Shown here: in pieces, positions 40,520-47,968 of the stretch | Layout of the letters: each line of letters opens with the position of its first letter | Numbering within the stretch: the stretch's first letter is position 1 | Assembly (NCBI RefSeq): GCF_008642315.1 | Contig: NZ_CP029192.1 | Span: forward strand, 1,364,001-1,428,000 | DNA length: 64,000 nt | Direction of reading: 5' to 3' | Source of the DNA: Streptomyces venezuelae | GTDB lineage: Bacteria > Actinomycetota > Actinomycetes > Streptomycetales > Streptomycetaceae | Position numbers and translations under genes: made by a program | Notes under the pieces: model-generated | Databases searched by the model: none | What the model was told of the DNA's origin: nothing | The model's input: only the letters and a program-made list of their open reading frames with translations

Positions 40520-42435
40520 GCAAACGCGACCGCACACCCAAGACGTACACCCGCCTCACCCACCCCCTCGTCCGCGACTCCCGTGCCGAACCGTTCCGCC
40601 GCGCCACCTGGGAGGAGGCGCTGACCCGCACCGCCGCCGGGTTCGGGCGGGCCCGTGGCGCCTTCGGCATGTTCTCGTGCGCCCGCGCCACCAACGAGAT
40701 GAACTACGTGGCGCAGAAGTTCGCGCGCGTCGTCATGGGCACGAACAACGTCGACTCCTGCAACCGCACCTGTCACGCGCCGAGCGTCGCGGGCCTGTCG
40801 GCCGCCTTCGGTTCGGGCGGCGGCACCTCCTCGTACGAGGAGGTCGAGCACACCGATCTGATCGTCATGTGGGGCTCCAACGCCCGCTTCGCGCACCCGA
40901 TCTTCTTCCAGCACGTCCTGAAGGGCATCAGGAACGGGGCCCGCATGTACGCGGTCGACCCGCGCCGCACGAAGACGGCGGAGTGGGCGGAGAGCTGGCT
41001 CGGTCTGAACGTCGGCACGGACATCCCGATGGCGCACGCGATCGGCCGCGAGATCATCCACGCGGGCCTCGCCAACCGGGCCTTCATGGAGCGGGCGACG
41101 ACGGACCACGAGGAGTACGCGGCCCTGGTCGAGCCGTGGACGCTGTCGCTCGCCGAACAGGTGACGGGCGTACCGGCCGCCGCCATACAGGAGTTGGCGC
41201 ACGCCTACGCACGCGCCGAGCGGGCCCAGCTGTGCTGGACGCTCGGCATCACCGAGCACCACAACGGCACGGACAACGTGCGCGCACTGATCAACCTGTC
41301 GCTCCTCACCGGCCACGTGGGCCGCTTCGGCTCCGGGCTCCAGCCTCTGCGCGGTCAGAACAACGTGCAGGGCGGCGGCGACATGGGTGCCATCCCCAAC
41401 CGGCTCCCCGGCTTCCAGGACATCCTCGACCCGGACACACGCCACACGTTCGAGTCGGCCTGGGACACGACCATCCCGCCCCGCTACGGTCTGAACCTCA
41501 CCGAGATGTTCGAAGCCATGGAGGAAGGCACCCTCAAGGCCGTCTACTGCATCGGCGAGAACCCCGCCCAGTCCGAGGCGGACAGCGAGCAGGCGGCGCG
41601 GCGGCTGCGCGCCCTCGACTTCCTCGTGGTCCAGGACATCTTCCTCACGAAGACGGCCGAGCTGGCGGACGTCGTGCTTCCCGCGACCGCCGCCTGGGCG
41701 GAGACCGACGGCACCACCACCAACAGCGAACGGCGCGTGCAGCGGGTCCGCAAGGCGGTCGCGCCGCCCGGGGAGGCTCGCGAGGACATCGACATCCTCT
41801 GCGAGCTCGCCGGGCTCCTCGGGCACGAGTGGAAGTACGCGGACGCGCGGGCCGTCTGGGACGAGCTGCGGTCCGTCTCGCCGGATCACCGGGGCATGAC
41901 GTACGACCGCCTGGAGGCGCTGCAGGGCATCCAGTGGCCCTGCCCCGACGAGGACGGTCTCGAACCCTCCTATCTGCACGGCAGATTGTGGGAGGCGGAT
42001 CCGCAACGGCGCGGAAGGCGCGCGCCGTTCGGGCTGGTCGCACACGATCCGCCGGTCGACGCGACCGACGAGGCATACCCGATACGACTGACGACGGGCC
42101 GACGGCTCGACTCCTACAACACCGGTGTGCAGAGCGGAGGTTTCGCGTCTCCGCTGCGCCGCGGCGAGTACGTCGAGCTGTGCCCGGAGGACGCGGAACG
42201 GTACGGCGTCGTGGCGGGCGAGGAGGTGCGGGTCGCCTCGCGGCGCGGGTCGGTGGTGGCGCCGGTGTGGGTGGACCCGGGGCTCAGGCCCGGCCTCGCC
42301 TTCATGACCATGCACTTTCCCGACGAGGTGGACACCAACCGGCTGACGATCGAGGCGAACTGTCCCATCGCGGGCACGGCGGAGTTCAAGGCCTCCGCGA
42401 TCCGCATCGACAAGCTGACCGACCGATCGGGGTGA
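40516..42435 (+). CDS. Formate dehydrogenase catalytic (molybdopterin) subunit, C-terminal part without the N-terminal Fe-S domain
   Basis: A 639-residue molybdopterin oxidoreductase. It opens with YTRLTHPLVRDSRAEPFRRATWEEAL, which corresponds to the sequence normally found after the first [4Fe-4S] domain of formate dehydrogenase. The Mo ligand is Cys86 in SCNRTCHAPSVAG, followed by VMWGSNARFAHPIFF, the MGD-binding PLRGQNNVQGGGDMGA and CIGENPAQSEADSE. A C-terminal dinucleotide-binding beta-barrel contains RLTTGRRLDSYNTGVQSG. The missing [4Fe-4S] motif CAYCGVGC...CIKGRFG is at the end of the NuoG-like subunit encoded at 44449-45309, so the catalytic chain is split in two. It is overlapped by the ketopantoate reductase-like gene. 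Reaction: formate + NAD = CO2 + NADH within the complex. Confidence 0.9.
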   Translation: MSKRDRTPKTYTRLTHPLVRDSRAEPFRRATWEEALTRTAAGFGRARGAFGMFSCARATNEMNYVAQKFARVVMGTNNVDSCNRTCHAPSVAGLSAAFGSGGGTSSYEEVEHTDLIVMWGSNARFAHPIFFQHVLKGIRNGARMYAVDPRRTKTAEWAESWLGLNVGTDIPMAHAIGREIIHAGLANRAFMERATTDHEEYAALVEPWTLSLAEQVTGVPAAAIQELAHAYARAERAQLCWTLGITEHHNGTDNVRALINLSLLTGHVGRFGSGLQPLRGQNNVQGGGDMGAIPNRLPGFQDILDPDTRHTFESAWDTTIPPRYGLNLTEMFEAMEEGTLKAVYCIGENPAQSEADSEQAARRLRALDFLVVQDIFLTKTAELADVVLPATAAWAETDGTTTNSERRVQRVRKAVAPPGEAREDIDILCELAGLLGHEWKYADARAVWDELRSVSPDHRGMTYDRLEALQGIQWPCPDEDGLEPSYLHGRLWEADPQRRGRRAPFGLVAHDPPVDATDEAYPIRLTTGRRLDSYNTGVQSGGFASPLRRGEYVELCPEDAERYGVVAGEEVRVASRRGSVVAPVWVDPGLRPGLAFMTMHFPDEVDTNRLTIEANCPIAGTAEFKASAIRIDKLTDRSG

Positions 42436-42448
42436 GGTGAGGTGGCGT

Positions 42449-44452
42449 ATGGATCTGCGCTTCGGTGACAGCAAGCCGACGGACGAGGAGCGGGCGGCCG
42501 TCGACGCGGTGCTCGGGCCGCCGGGGTCCGCGTGGGAAGGGGCCGAGGACCGGGACGCCGCGGATCTGCGGTGGGCGCGGGGCGGGCGGGCGGCGCGGGG
42601 GCGGCGGGATCTGCTGCTGCCGGGGCTGCACGCGCTCAACGACCGGGTGGGGTGGGTGAGCGAGGGGGGCCTCGACTACCTGTGCCGTCGGCTGACGGTT
42701 CCTCCTGCGGAGGGCTATGGGGTGGCCACGTTCTACTCCATGTTCTCGGTGCGGCCGAGACCTGCGACGGTGGTGCGGGTGTGCACGGATCTGGTCTGCG
42801 GGGGTGCGGGGTTGTGCGGAGAGGTGGAGGCGCGGCTCGCCTCCGTGCCGGGGGTCGGTGTGGAGGCGAGTCCCTGCCTGGGGCTGTGCGAGCGGGGGCC
42901 GGGGGCGGTGGTGGTGCGGGCGGGGCCTCCGGCGGTTGCATTCCCCGATCCCGCCCCTCCCCGAAACCATGGGGCTCCGCCCCCTGGGCCCCCGCCTGTC
43001 GTGCTGCGCGCTCGTCCTCAATCGCCGGACGGGCTGGCAATCCCAGCTCCTCCGGCGATTGGGGAGCGGGGCCCGGGGCGGAGCCCCGGTTCGGGAAGGG
43101 GCGGGGCTGGGGAGAAGACACACGCCACCCTCACCCTCGCCCCCGCCACCCCCGACACCCTCACCCTCGCCGCCCTCGACCCGGAGACGTTCTCCTCCGA
43201 AGCCCCGCCCGCTCCACTCCCTCAGGCAGGCCAGGACACCCTGATCCTGCTGCGGCGCATAGGGAGCGTCGACCCGGCCTCCCTCGACGACTACCGCGCC
43301 CACGGCGGCTACACCGCGCTCCGCCGCGCCTTCGCCATCGGCCCCGCCGAGGTCATCCGCGAGGTCACCGACTCCGGGCTGCTGGGCCGGGGCGGCGCCG
43401 CCTTCCCCACGGGAAGGAAGTGGCAGGCCACCGCCGCCCGGCCCGAGCAACCGCACTACGTGGTCTGCAACGCCGACGAATCCGAGCCGGGCACGTTCAA
43501 GGACCGCGTCCTGATGGAGGGCGACCCGTACGCGCTGGTCGAGGCGATGACCGTGGCGGGGTACGCGGTCGGCGCCCACCGGGGCTACCTGTATCTGCGC
43601 GGCGAGTACCCGCTCGCGCTCCAACGCCTGGAACACGCCATCGCGCAGGCACGCGCGCGTGGCCTGCTCGGAGACGACGTCCTCGGTCAGGGGTACGCCT
43701 TCGACATCGAGATCCGGCGCGGCGCCGGCGCGTACATCTGTGGTGAGGAGACAGCGCTCTTCAACTCCATAGAGGGGTACAGAGGAGAGCCCCGTTCCAA
43801 ACCGCCCTTCCCTGTGGAGAAGGGTTTGTTCGGCGGACCCACTGCCGAGAACAACGTCGAGACCCTCGTCAACGTCCTGCCGATCCTCACCATGGGCGCG
43901 GCGGCGTACGCGGCCATCGGCACGGAGGAGTCCACGGGGCCCAAGCTCTTCTGCGTGTCCGGGAGCGTGGCGCGGCCCGGCGTCTACGAACTGCCCTTCG
44001 GCGCCACCCTGGGTGAGCTCCTCTCGCTCGCCGGGAAGCCCGACAATCTGCGCGCGGTGCTGCTCGGCGGTGCGGCGGGCGGCTTCGTACGGGCCGACGA
44101 GACGGACATCCCGCTCACGTTCGAGGGGACCAGGGCCGCCGGGACGACGCTCGGCTCCGGCGTCGTGCTCGCGTTCGACGACACCGTGCCGCTCCCCCGC
44201 GTCCTCCTGCGCATCGCCGGGTTCTTCCGCGACGAGTCCTGCGGACAGTGCGTGCCCTGCCGCGTCGGAACCGTACGGCAGGAGGAGGCGCTGCACCGCA
44301 TCGTCGCGCGGACCGGTGCCGACGCGGCCGACGACATCGCGCTCCTGCGCGACGTGGGGCGGGCCATGCGGGAGGCCTCGATCTGCGGTCTCGGCCAGAC
44401 CGCGTGGAACGCCGTGGAATCCGCCATCGACCGCTTGGGGGCGTACGAATGA
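42449..44452 (+). CDS. Formate dehydrogenase NuoE-NuoF fusion subunit (FdsB-like) with embedded palindromic repeat
   Basis: A 667-residue diaphorase subunit. The N-terminal thioredoxin-like [2Fe-2S] NuoE part (about 20-155) has VCTDLVCGGAG and SPCLGLCERGPGA. The NuoF part (about 255-660) has the FMN/NADH site LLGRGGAAFPTGRKW, CNADESEPGTFKDR, GAGAYICGEETALFNSIEG and the [4Fe-4S] motif ESCGQCVPCRVGT. The linker (about 165-222) is Pro/Gly/Arg-rich and is encoded by a GC-rich imperfect palindrome of a kind repeated widely in Streptomyces genomes, read through in frame. ATG 42449 follows GAGGTGG. It passes electrons from the Fe-S chain to NAD+. It overlaps the NuoG-like gene by 4 bases. Confidence 0.9.
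   Translation: MDLRFGDSKPTDEERAAVDAVLGPPGSAWEGAEDRDAADLRWARGGRAARGRRDLLLPGLHALNDRVGWVSEGGLDYLCRRLTVPPAEGYGVATFYSMFSVRPRPATVVRVCTDLVCGGAGLCGEVEARLASVPGVGVEASPCLGLCERGPGAVVVRAGPPAVAFPDPAPPRNHGAPPPGPPPVVLRARPQSPDGLAIPAPPAIGERGPGRSPGSGRGGAGEKTHATLTLAPATPDTLTLAALDPETFSSEAPPAPLPQAGQDTLILLRRIGSVDPASLDDYRAHGGYTALRRAFAIGPAEVIREVTDSGLLGRGGAAFPTGRKWQATAARPEQPHYVVCNADESEPGTFKDRVLMEGDPYALVEAMTVAGYAVGAHRGYLYLRGEYPLALQRLEHAIAQARARGLLGDDVLGQGYAFDIEIRRGAGAYICGEETALFNSIEGYRGEPRSKPPFPVEKGLFGGPTAENNVETLVNVLPILTMGAAAYAAIGTEESTGPKLFCVSGSVARPGVYELPFGATLGELLSLAGKPDNLRAVLLGGAAGGFVRADETDIPLTFEGTRAAGTTLGSGVVLAFDDTVPLPRVLLRIAGFFRDESCGQCVPCRVGTVRQEEALHRIVARTGADAADDIALLRDVGRAMREASICGLGQTAWNAVESAIDRLGAYE
42941..43113. repeat. 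Streptomyces-type intergenic palindromic repeat inserted in frame in the NuoE-NuoF fusion
   Basis: The outer arms (about 42941-42992 and 43067-43113) are imperfect inverted copies sharing GGGGCTCCGCCCC and CCCGAA with their complements. The inner arms share CAATCGCCGGA (about 43019-43029) and TCCGGCGATTG (about 43051-43061). From memory this resembles a common GC-rich intergenic element of Streptomyces chromosomes. Here it contains no stop codon in the gene frame and adds about 57 codons between the two domains. Confidence 0.8.
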
Positions 44453-45309
44453 CCGCGATACCGCTGCAACCGCCGCGCCGACTGGTCGAGTTCACGCTGG
44501 ACGGGGCGGCGACCAGGGTTCCCGAGGGGGCCACGCTGCTCGACGCCTGCCGTGCCGCGGGCAAGGACGTCCCGACCCTGTGCGAGGGCGACACCCTGAC
44601 GCCGAAGAACGCCTGCCGCGTGTGCGTGGTGGAGGTGGAGGGCGCCCGCACCCTCGCACCCGCCTGCTCGCGCGCGGCCGAGCCCGGCATGAGCGTGCAC
44701 ACGGACACCGAGCGCACCCGGCACAGCCGCAGGCTCGTCCTGGAACTGCTCGCCTCCTCCGTCGATCTGTCGACGACGCCGAGGGCCGCGGCGTGGATCG
44801 TGGAGTACGGGGCGGAGCCCGGTCGGTTCGGGGCCGACGCGGCCCGCCTGAACGAGGAACCCAAGGTCGACAACGACCTGTACGTACGGGACTACGACAA
44901 GTGCATCCTCTGCTACAAATGCGTGGACGCCTGCGGCGAGCAGTGGCAGAACACCTTCGCCATCGCGGTCGCGGGGCGCGGCTTCGACGCCCGGATCGCC
45001 GTCGAGCACGACGCGCCGCTGACGGACTCCGCCTGCGTGTACTGCGGCAACTGCATCGAGGTGTGCCCGACGGGCGCCCTCAGCTTCAAGTCGGAGTTCG
45101 ACATGCGCGCCGCCGGTACGTGGGACGAGTCCGCGCAGAGCGAGACGACGACTGTGTGCGCGTACTGCGGAGTCGGCTGCAACCTGACGCTGCACGTGCA
45201 GGACAATGAGATCGTGAAGGTCACCTCCCCGCACGACAATCCGGTGACCCACGGCAACCTCTGCATCAAGGGCCGCTTCGGCTACCAGCACGTACAGAAC
45301 CGGGACTGA
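44449..45309 (+). CDS. NuoG-like Fe-S subunit of formate dehydrogenase carrying the N-terminal [4Fe-4S] segment of the catalytic subunit
   Basis: A 286-residue electron-transfer protein. A [2Fe-2S] ferredoxin domain has Cys45, Cys56, Cys59 and Cys73. Two ferredoxin-type [4Fe-4S] sites follow (Cys152/155/158/162 in CILCYKCVDAC and Cys196/199/202/206 in CVYCGNCIEVCP). The last 55 residues contain a third motif (Cys237/240/244/272; CAYCGVGC and NLCIKGRFG), which belongs to the molybdopterin subunit of other formate dehydrogenases. It ends at YQHVQNRD, exactly where the separate catalytic gene picks up. The two would together make an FdsA-type chain. ATG 44449 overlaps the NuoEF stop. fdhD follows after 7 bases. 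Confidence 0.9.
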   Translation: MTAIPLQPPRRLVEFTLDGAATRVPEGATLLDACRAAGKDVPTLCEGDTLTPKNACRVCVVEVEGARTLAPACSRAAEPGMSVHTDTERTRHSRRLVLELLASSVDLSTTPRAAAWIVEYGAEPGRFGADAARLNEEPKVDNDLYVRDYDKCILCYKCVDACGEQWQNTFAIAVAGRGFDARIAVEHDAPLTDSACVYCGNCIEVCPTGALSFKSEFDMRAAGTWDESAQSETTTVCAYCGVGCNLTLHVQDNEIVKVTSPHDNPVTHGNLCIKGRFGYQHVQNRD

Positions 45310-45316
45310 TCAAGAC

Positions 45317-46165
45317 ATGGGACGAGTCACGGAGCGACGCAAGGTGATCCGGGTCAGGGACGGGCACGTCTCGGAGCGGCCCGACACCCTCGTCGCCGAG
45401 GAACCCCTGGAGATCCGGCTGAACGGCAAGCCGCTCGCCATCACCATGCGCACGCCCGGTGACGACTTCGCGCTGGCGGCCGGTTTCCTGGTGAGCGAGG
45501 GCGTGCTCGGCTCCGCCGACGAGCTGCAGTCGATCGTGTACTGCGCGGGCGCGACGGCCGACGGCTCGAACACCTACAACGTCGTGGACGTGAAGACCGC
45601 CCCCGGTGTCGTGCTTCCCGACATCACCCTCGAACGCAACGTCTACACCACCTCGTCCTGCGGTCTGTGCGGCAAGGCGAGCCTGGACGCCGTCCGTACG
45701 ACGGCCCGGTTCCCGATCGCCGACACCCCGCCCGTTCGGGTCGGGACCGAGCTCCTCGCGAGCCTCCCCGACCGGCTGCGCGACGCGCAGCGGGTCTTCG
45801 ACAGGACCGGCGGGCTGCACGGGGCGGCGCTCTTCTCCGAAGAGGGCGATCTGCTGGACATACGGGAGGACGTGGGGCGGCACAACGCCGTCGACAAACT
45901 GATCGGACGCGCCCTGCAGAACGGTGAGCTGCCGCTGTCCCGCGCGGTCCTGCTCGTCTCGGGCCGCGCGTCCTTCGAGCTCGCGCAGAAGGCGGTGATG
46001 GCGGGCATTCCGGTGCTCGCGGCGGTCTCCGCGCCGTCCTCGCTCGCCGTCGACCTGGCCGCCGAGACGGGCCTCACGCTGATCGGTTTCCTGCGGGGCT
46101 CCTCCATGAACGTGTACGCGGGCGAGCACCGCGTCGCCCTGCGGGCCGCGGCCGCCCAGGGCTGA
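45317..46165 (+). CDS. fdhD: Formate dehydrogenase accessory sulfurtransferase FdhD
   Basis: A 282-residue FdhD. It delivers sulfur from a cysteine desulfurase to the molybdenum cofactor of formate dehydrogenase. Seen are the persulfide cysteines Cys115 and Cys118 in TSSCGLCGKAS, RTPGDDFALAAGFLVSEG, and EDVGRHNAVDKLIG near residues 184-197, all family signatures. It lies 7 bases after the NuoG-like gene, closing the operon. A terminator hairpin follows. Confidence 0.95.
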   Translation: MGRVTERRKVIRVRDGHVSERPDTLVAEEPLEIRLNGKPLAITMRTPGDDFALAAGFLVSEGVLGSADELQSIVYCAGATADGSNTYNVVDVKTAPGVVLPDITLERNVYTTSSCGLCGKASLDAVRTTARFPIADTPPVRVGTELLASLPDRLRDAQRVFDRTGGLHGAALFSEEGDLLDIREDVGRHNAVDKLIGRALQNGELPLSRAVLLVSGRASFELAQKAVMAGIPVLAAVSAPSSLAVDLAAETGLTLIGFLRGSSMNVYAGEHRVALRAAAAQG

Positions 46166-46170
46166 CCCGG

Positions 46171-46212
46171 GCTCCCCGCCGCACGGCGGCGGCGCCGCGG
46201 CCGGCGGGGAGC
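46171..46212. terminator. Hairpin between fdhD and the MarR gene
   Basis: An 11-bp inverted repeat (GCTCCCCGCCG at 46171-46181, complement at 46202-46212) with further pairing inside its 20-base GC-rich loop lies between two convergent genes. Confidence 0.7.
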
Positions 46213-46255
46213 GCCCCCTGCGCCGGCCGGGCCCCTGCCCGATGCGGCGCCGCCC

Positions 46256-46732
46256 TCAGGACGTCCCCTCGACGTCCGAGGTCCCGGAGACACCCGAGAT
46301 CCCCGAGACCCGGTTCAGCATGTCCAGGAACCGCTTCCGTTCGTCGGGCGAAAGCGGCGCGAGCAGTTCCGCGTTGGCCTGTTCGGCCGCTTCCGCGCAG
46401 CGTGCGACCGTACGCCTGCCGCGTGCCGTGATGGTGATGGCGTTCTTGCGCCGGTCGCGGGGGTCCGGGGCGCGCTCGACGAGGCCGTCGGCCTGCAGGT
46501 CGTTGATGACGCCGACCATGTCCTTCGGATCGAGCGAGACGCTGCGGCCCAGCTCCGCCTGGGCGACGGGGCCGAGGTCCGCGACGGCGGAGAGCACCAC
46601 GTGATGCCACATCTTGAGCCCCTCGCGGGCCAGCGCGTCGGCGACCAGAGCGCGCCCGCGGGCCGCCGCGCGGCCGAGCAGCCAGCTGGGCAGGGTGCGG
46701 ATGGTGCTGGGGGCTGCGGGTGTCGTGGCCAT
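46256..46732 (-). CDS. MarR family transcriptional regulator
   Basis: A 158-residue regulator with a winged helix (LSAVADLGPVAQAELGRSVSLDPKDMVGVINDLQADGLVERAPDPRDRRKNAITITARG, about 45-104) typical of MarR proteins. The C-terminus has short repeats (SGISGVSGTSDVEGTS). The start is uncertain: ATG 46732 matches common family lengths, while an in-frame ATG at 46756 has a better site (GGGGAG). It is divergent from a quinone oxidoreductase gene; the shared 109-base region carries two copies of a 19-bp near-palindromic repeat, making this a classic autoregulated redox pair. Confidence 0.88.
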   Translation of the reverse strand: MATTPAAPSTIRTLPSWLLGRAAARGRALVADALAREGLKMWHHVVLSAVADLGPVAQAELGRSVSLDPKDMVGVINDLQADGLVERAPDPRDRRKNAITITARGRRTVARCAEAAEQANAELLAPLSPDERKRFLDMLNRVSGISGVSGTSDVEGTS

Positions 46733-46755
46733 GAGGGAAGCGTACCGAAGAATCA

Positions 46756-46818
46756 TTGGACTCCCCAACGGTTTCTGTCCTACGGTGATGCCCAAGTCGT
46801 TGGAGGTCCCAACGGTTT
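46756..46818. promoter_or_regulatory. Two MarR operator candidates
   Basis: Two direct copies of a 19-bp motif (46756-46774 and 46800-46818), reading TTGGAnnnCCCAACGGTTT, match at 16 of 19 bases. They are 44 bases apart in the gap between the divergent MarR and oxidoreductase genes. The motif TTGG...CCAA is imperfectly palindromic. Confidence 0.65.
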
Positions 46819-46840
46819 ATGGCTCATGGAGGTGGTGCGG

Positions 46841-47764
46841 ATGCGTCGCGTCCGGTACGAGCGCAGCGGCGGCCCCGAGGTCCTGTTCCTGGAGGAGGTA
46901 CCCGTCCCCGAGCCCGGGCCCGGTGAGCTCCTGGTGCGGGTCGAGGCCGTCGGCGTGACCCTGCCCGTCGTGCGCAAGGTCCGCGAGCCCCGCGACCCGA
47001 TCGCGCTCGGCGGGGAGGTCGCCGGTGCGGTGGTGGCGCTCGGCGAGGGAGTCACCGGGTTCGCGCCCGGCGACCGCGTCACCGGCCTGGTCTTCGGACA
47101 CGGCTACGCCGACCACGCCCTGCTCCACACCGCGCTGGCCTCCCCCGTCCCGGCCGGGGCGAGCGCCGTCGACGCGGTCGCGCTGGTCCGCTCCGGGCTC
47201 GTCGCGTACGGGGCGCTGGAGGCCGCGCGGCCCGCGCCCGGTGAGGCCGCGCTCGTCACGGCGGCGGCGAGCGGCGTCGGCCACCTCGCGGTGCAGCTGG
47301 CCAGGTTGAAGGGTGCTGCACGCGTGGTGGCCGCCGTCTCCGATCCCGGTAAGGCGGACTTCGTGCGCGGGCTCGGCGCCGACGACGTCGTCACGTACGA
47401 CCGGGAGACGTGGGGCGAACCGGTCGACTACGTCCTCGACGCGGTCGGCGGCGACCTCCTGACACCCGCCGTCCGGGCCCTGGCGCCGCACGGCAGGCTG
47501 GTGGCCTACAGCTCGGGCGGCGGCACAGTGGCGGCGTACGACCTGCTCGTCGGCGCCAAGTCCGTCATCGGCTTCCAGATGGGACTGATCGCGCGCGAGC
47601 GGCCGGAGCTGTACGAGGCGTGGCGACGAGAGCTGTGGGAGCTGCACGCGACCGGCGGCCTGCGCGTGGCGGTCCACGACGTGTTCCCGCTCCGGGACGC
47701 GGCGAAAGCGCACGCGGTGATCGAGGAGCGGAGCAACCTCGGCAAGGTCGTCCTCGTCCCGTGA
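46841..47764 (+). CDS. Zinc-independent quinone oxidoreductase (MDR family)
   Basis: A 307-residue medium-chain dehydrogenase of the quinone-oxidoreductase type. The GroES-like N-terminal half is seen in VPVPEPGPGELLVRVEAVGV, and the Rossmann half has AALVTAAASGVGHLAVQLARLKGAARVVAAVSD. Zinc-binding cysteines are absent. It probably reduces quinones or enals with NADPH. ATG 46841 has GGAGG seven bases before it; an in-frame ATG at 46826 is less likely. It is divergent from marR. Confidence 0.9.
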   Translation: MRRVRYERSGGPEVLFLEEVPVPEPGPGELLVRVEAVGVTLPVVRKVREPRDPIALGGEVAGAVVALGEGVTGFAPGDRVTGLVFGHGYADHALLHTALASPVPAGASAVDAVALVRSGLVAYGALEAARPAPGEAALVTAAASGVGHLAVQLARLKGAARVVAAVSDPGKADFVRGLGADDVVTYDRETWGEPVDYVLDAVGGDLLTPAVRALAPHGRLVAYSSGGGTVAAYDLLVGAKSVIGFQMGLIARERPELYEAWRRELWELHATGGLRVAVHDVFPLRDAAKAHAVIEERSNLGKVVLVP

Positions 47765-47968
47765 GGACACGATTTCGTGGGCACGCAATCGCGTGAGGAC
47801 GTACTCCTTGTGGGGTGTGGGTGACCCGCAGTAGCGTCTGCGTCGAAACGTGGACATGGGATGTCAGGATGTCAGTACGTCAGATGACCATGCCCCGGCC
47901 GGGGCCAGGGCCCCGTGTCCAGGACGCGCCATGAGTCGCCGTCGTCGCCACGAAAGGCGGACCGCACC

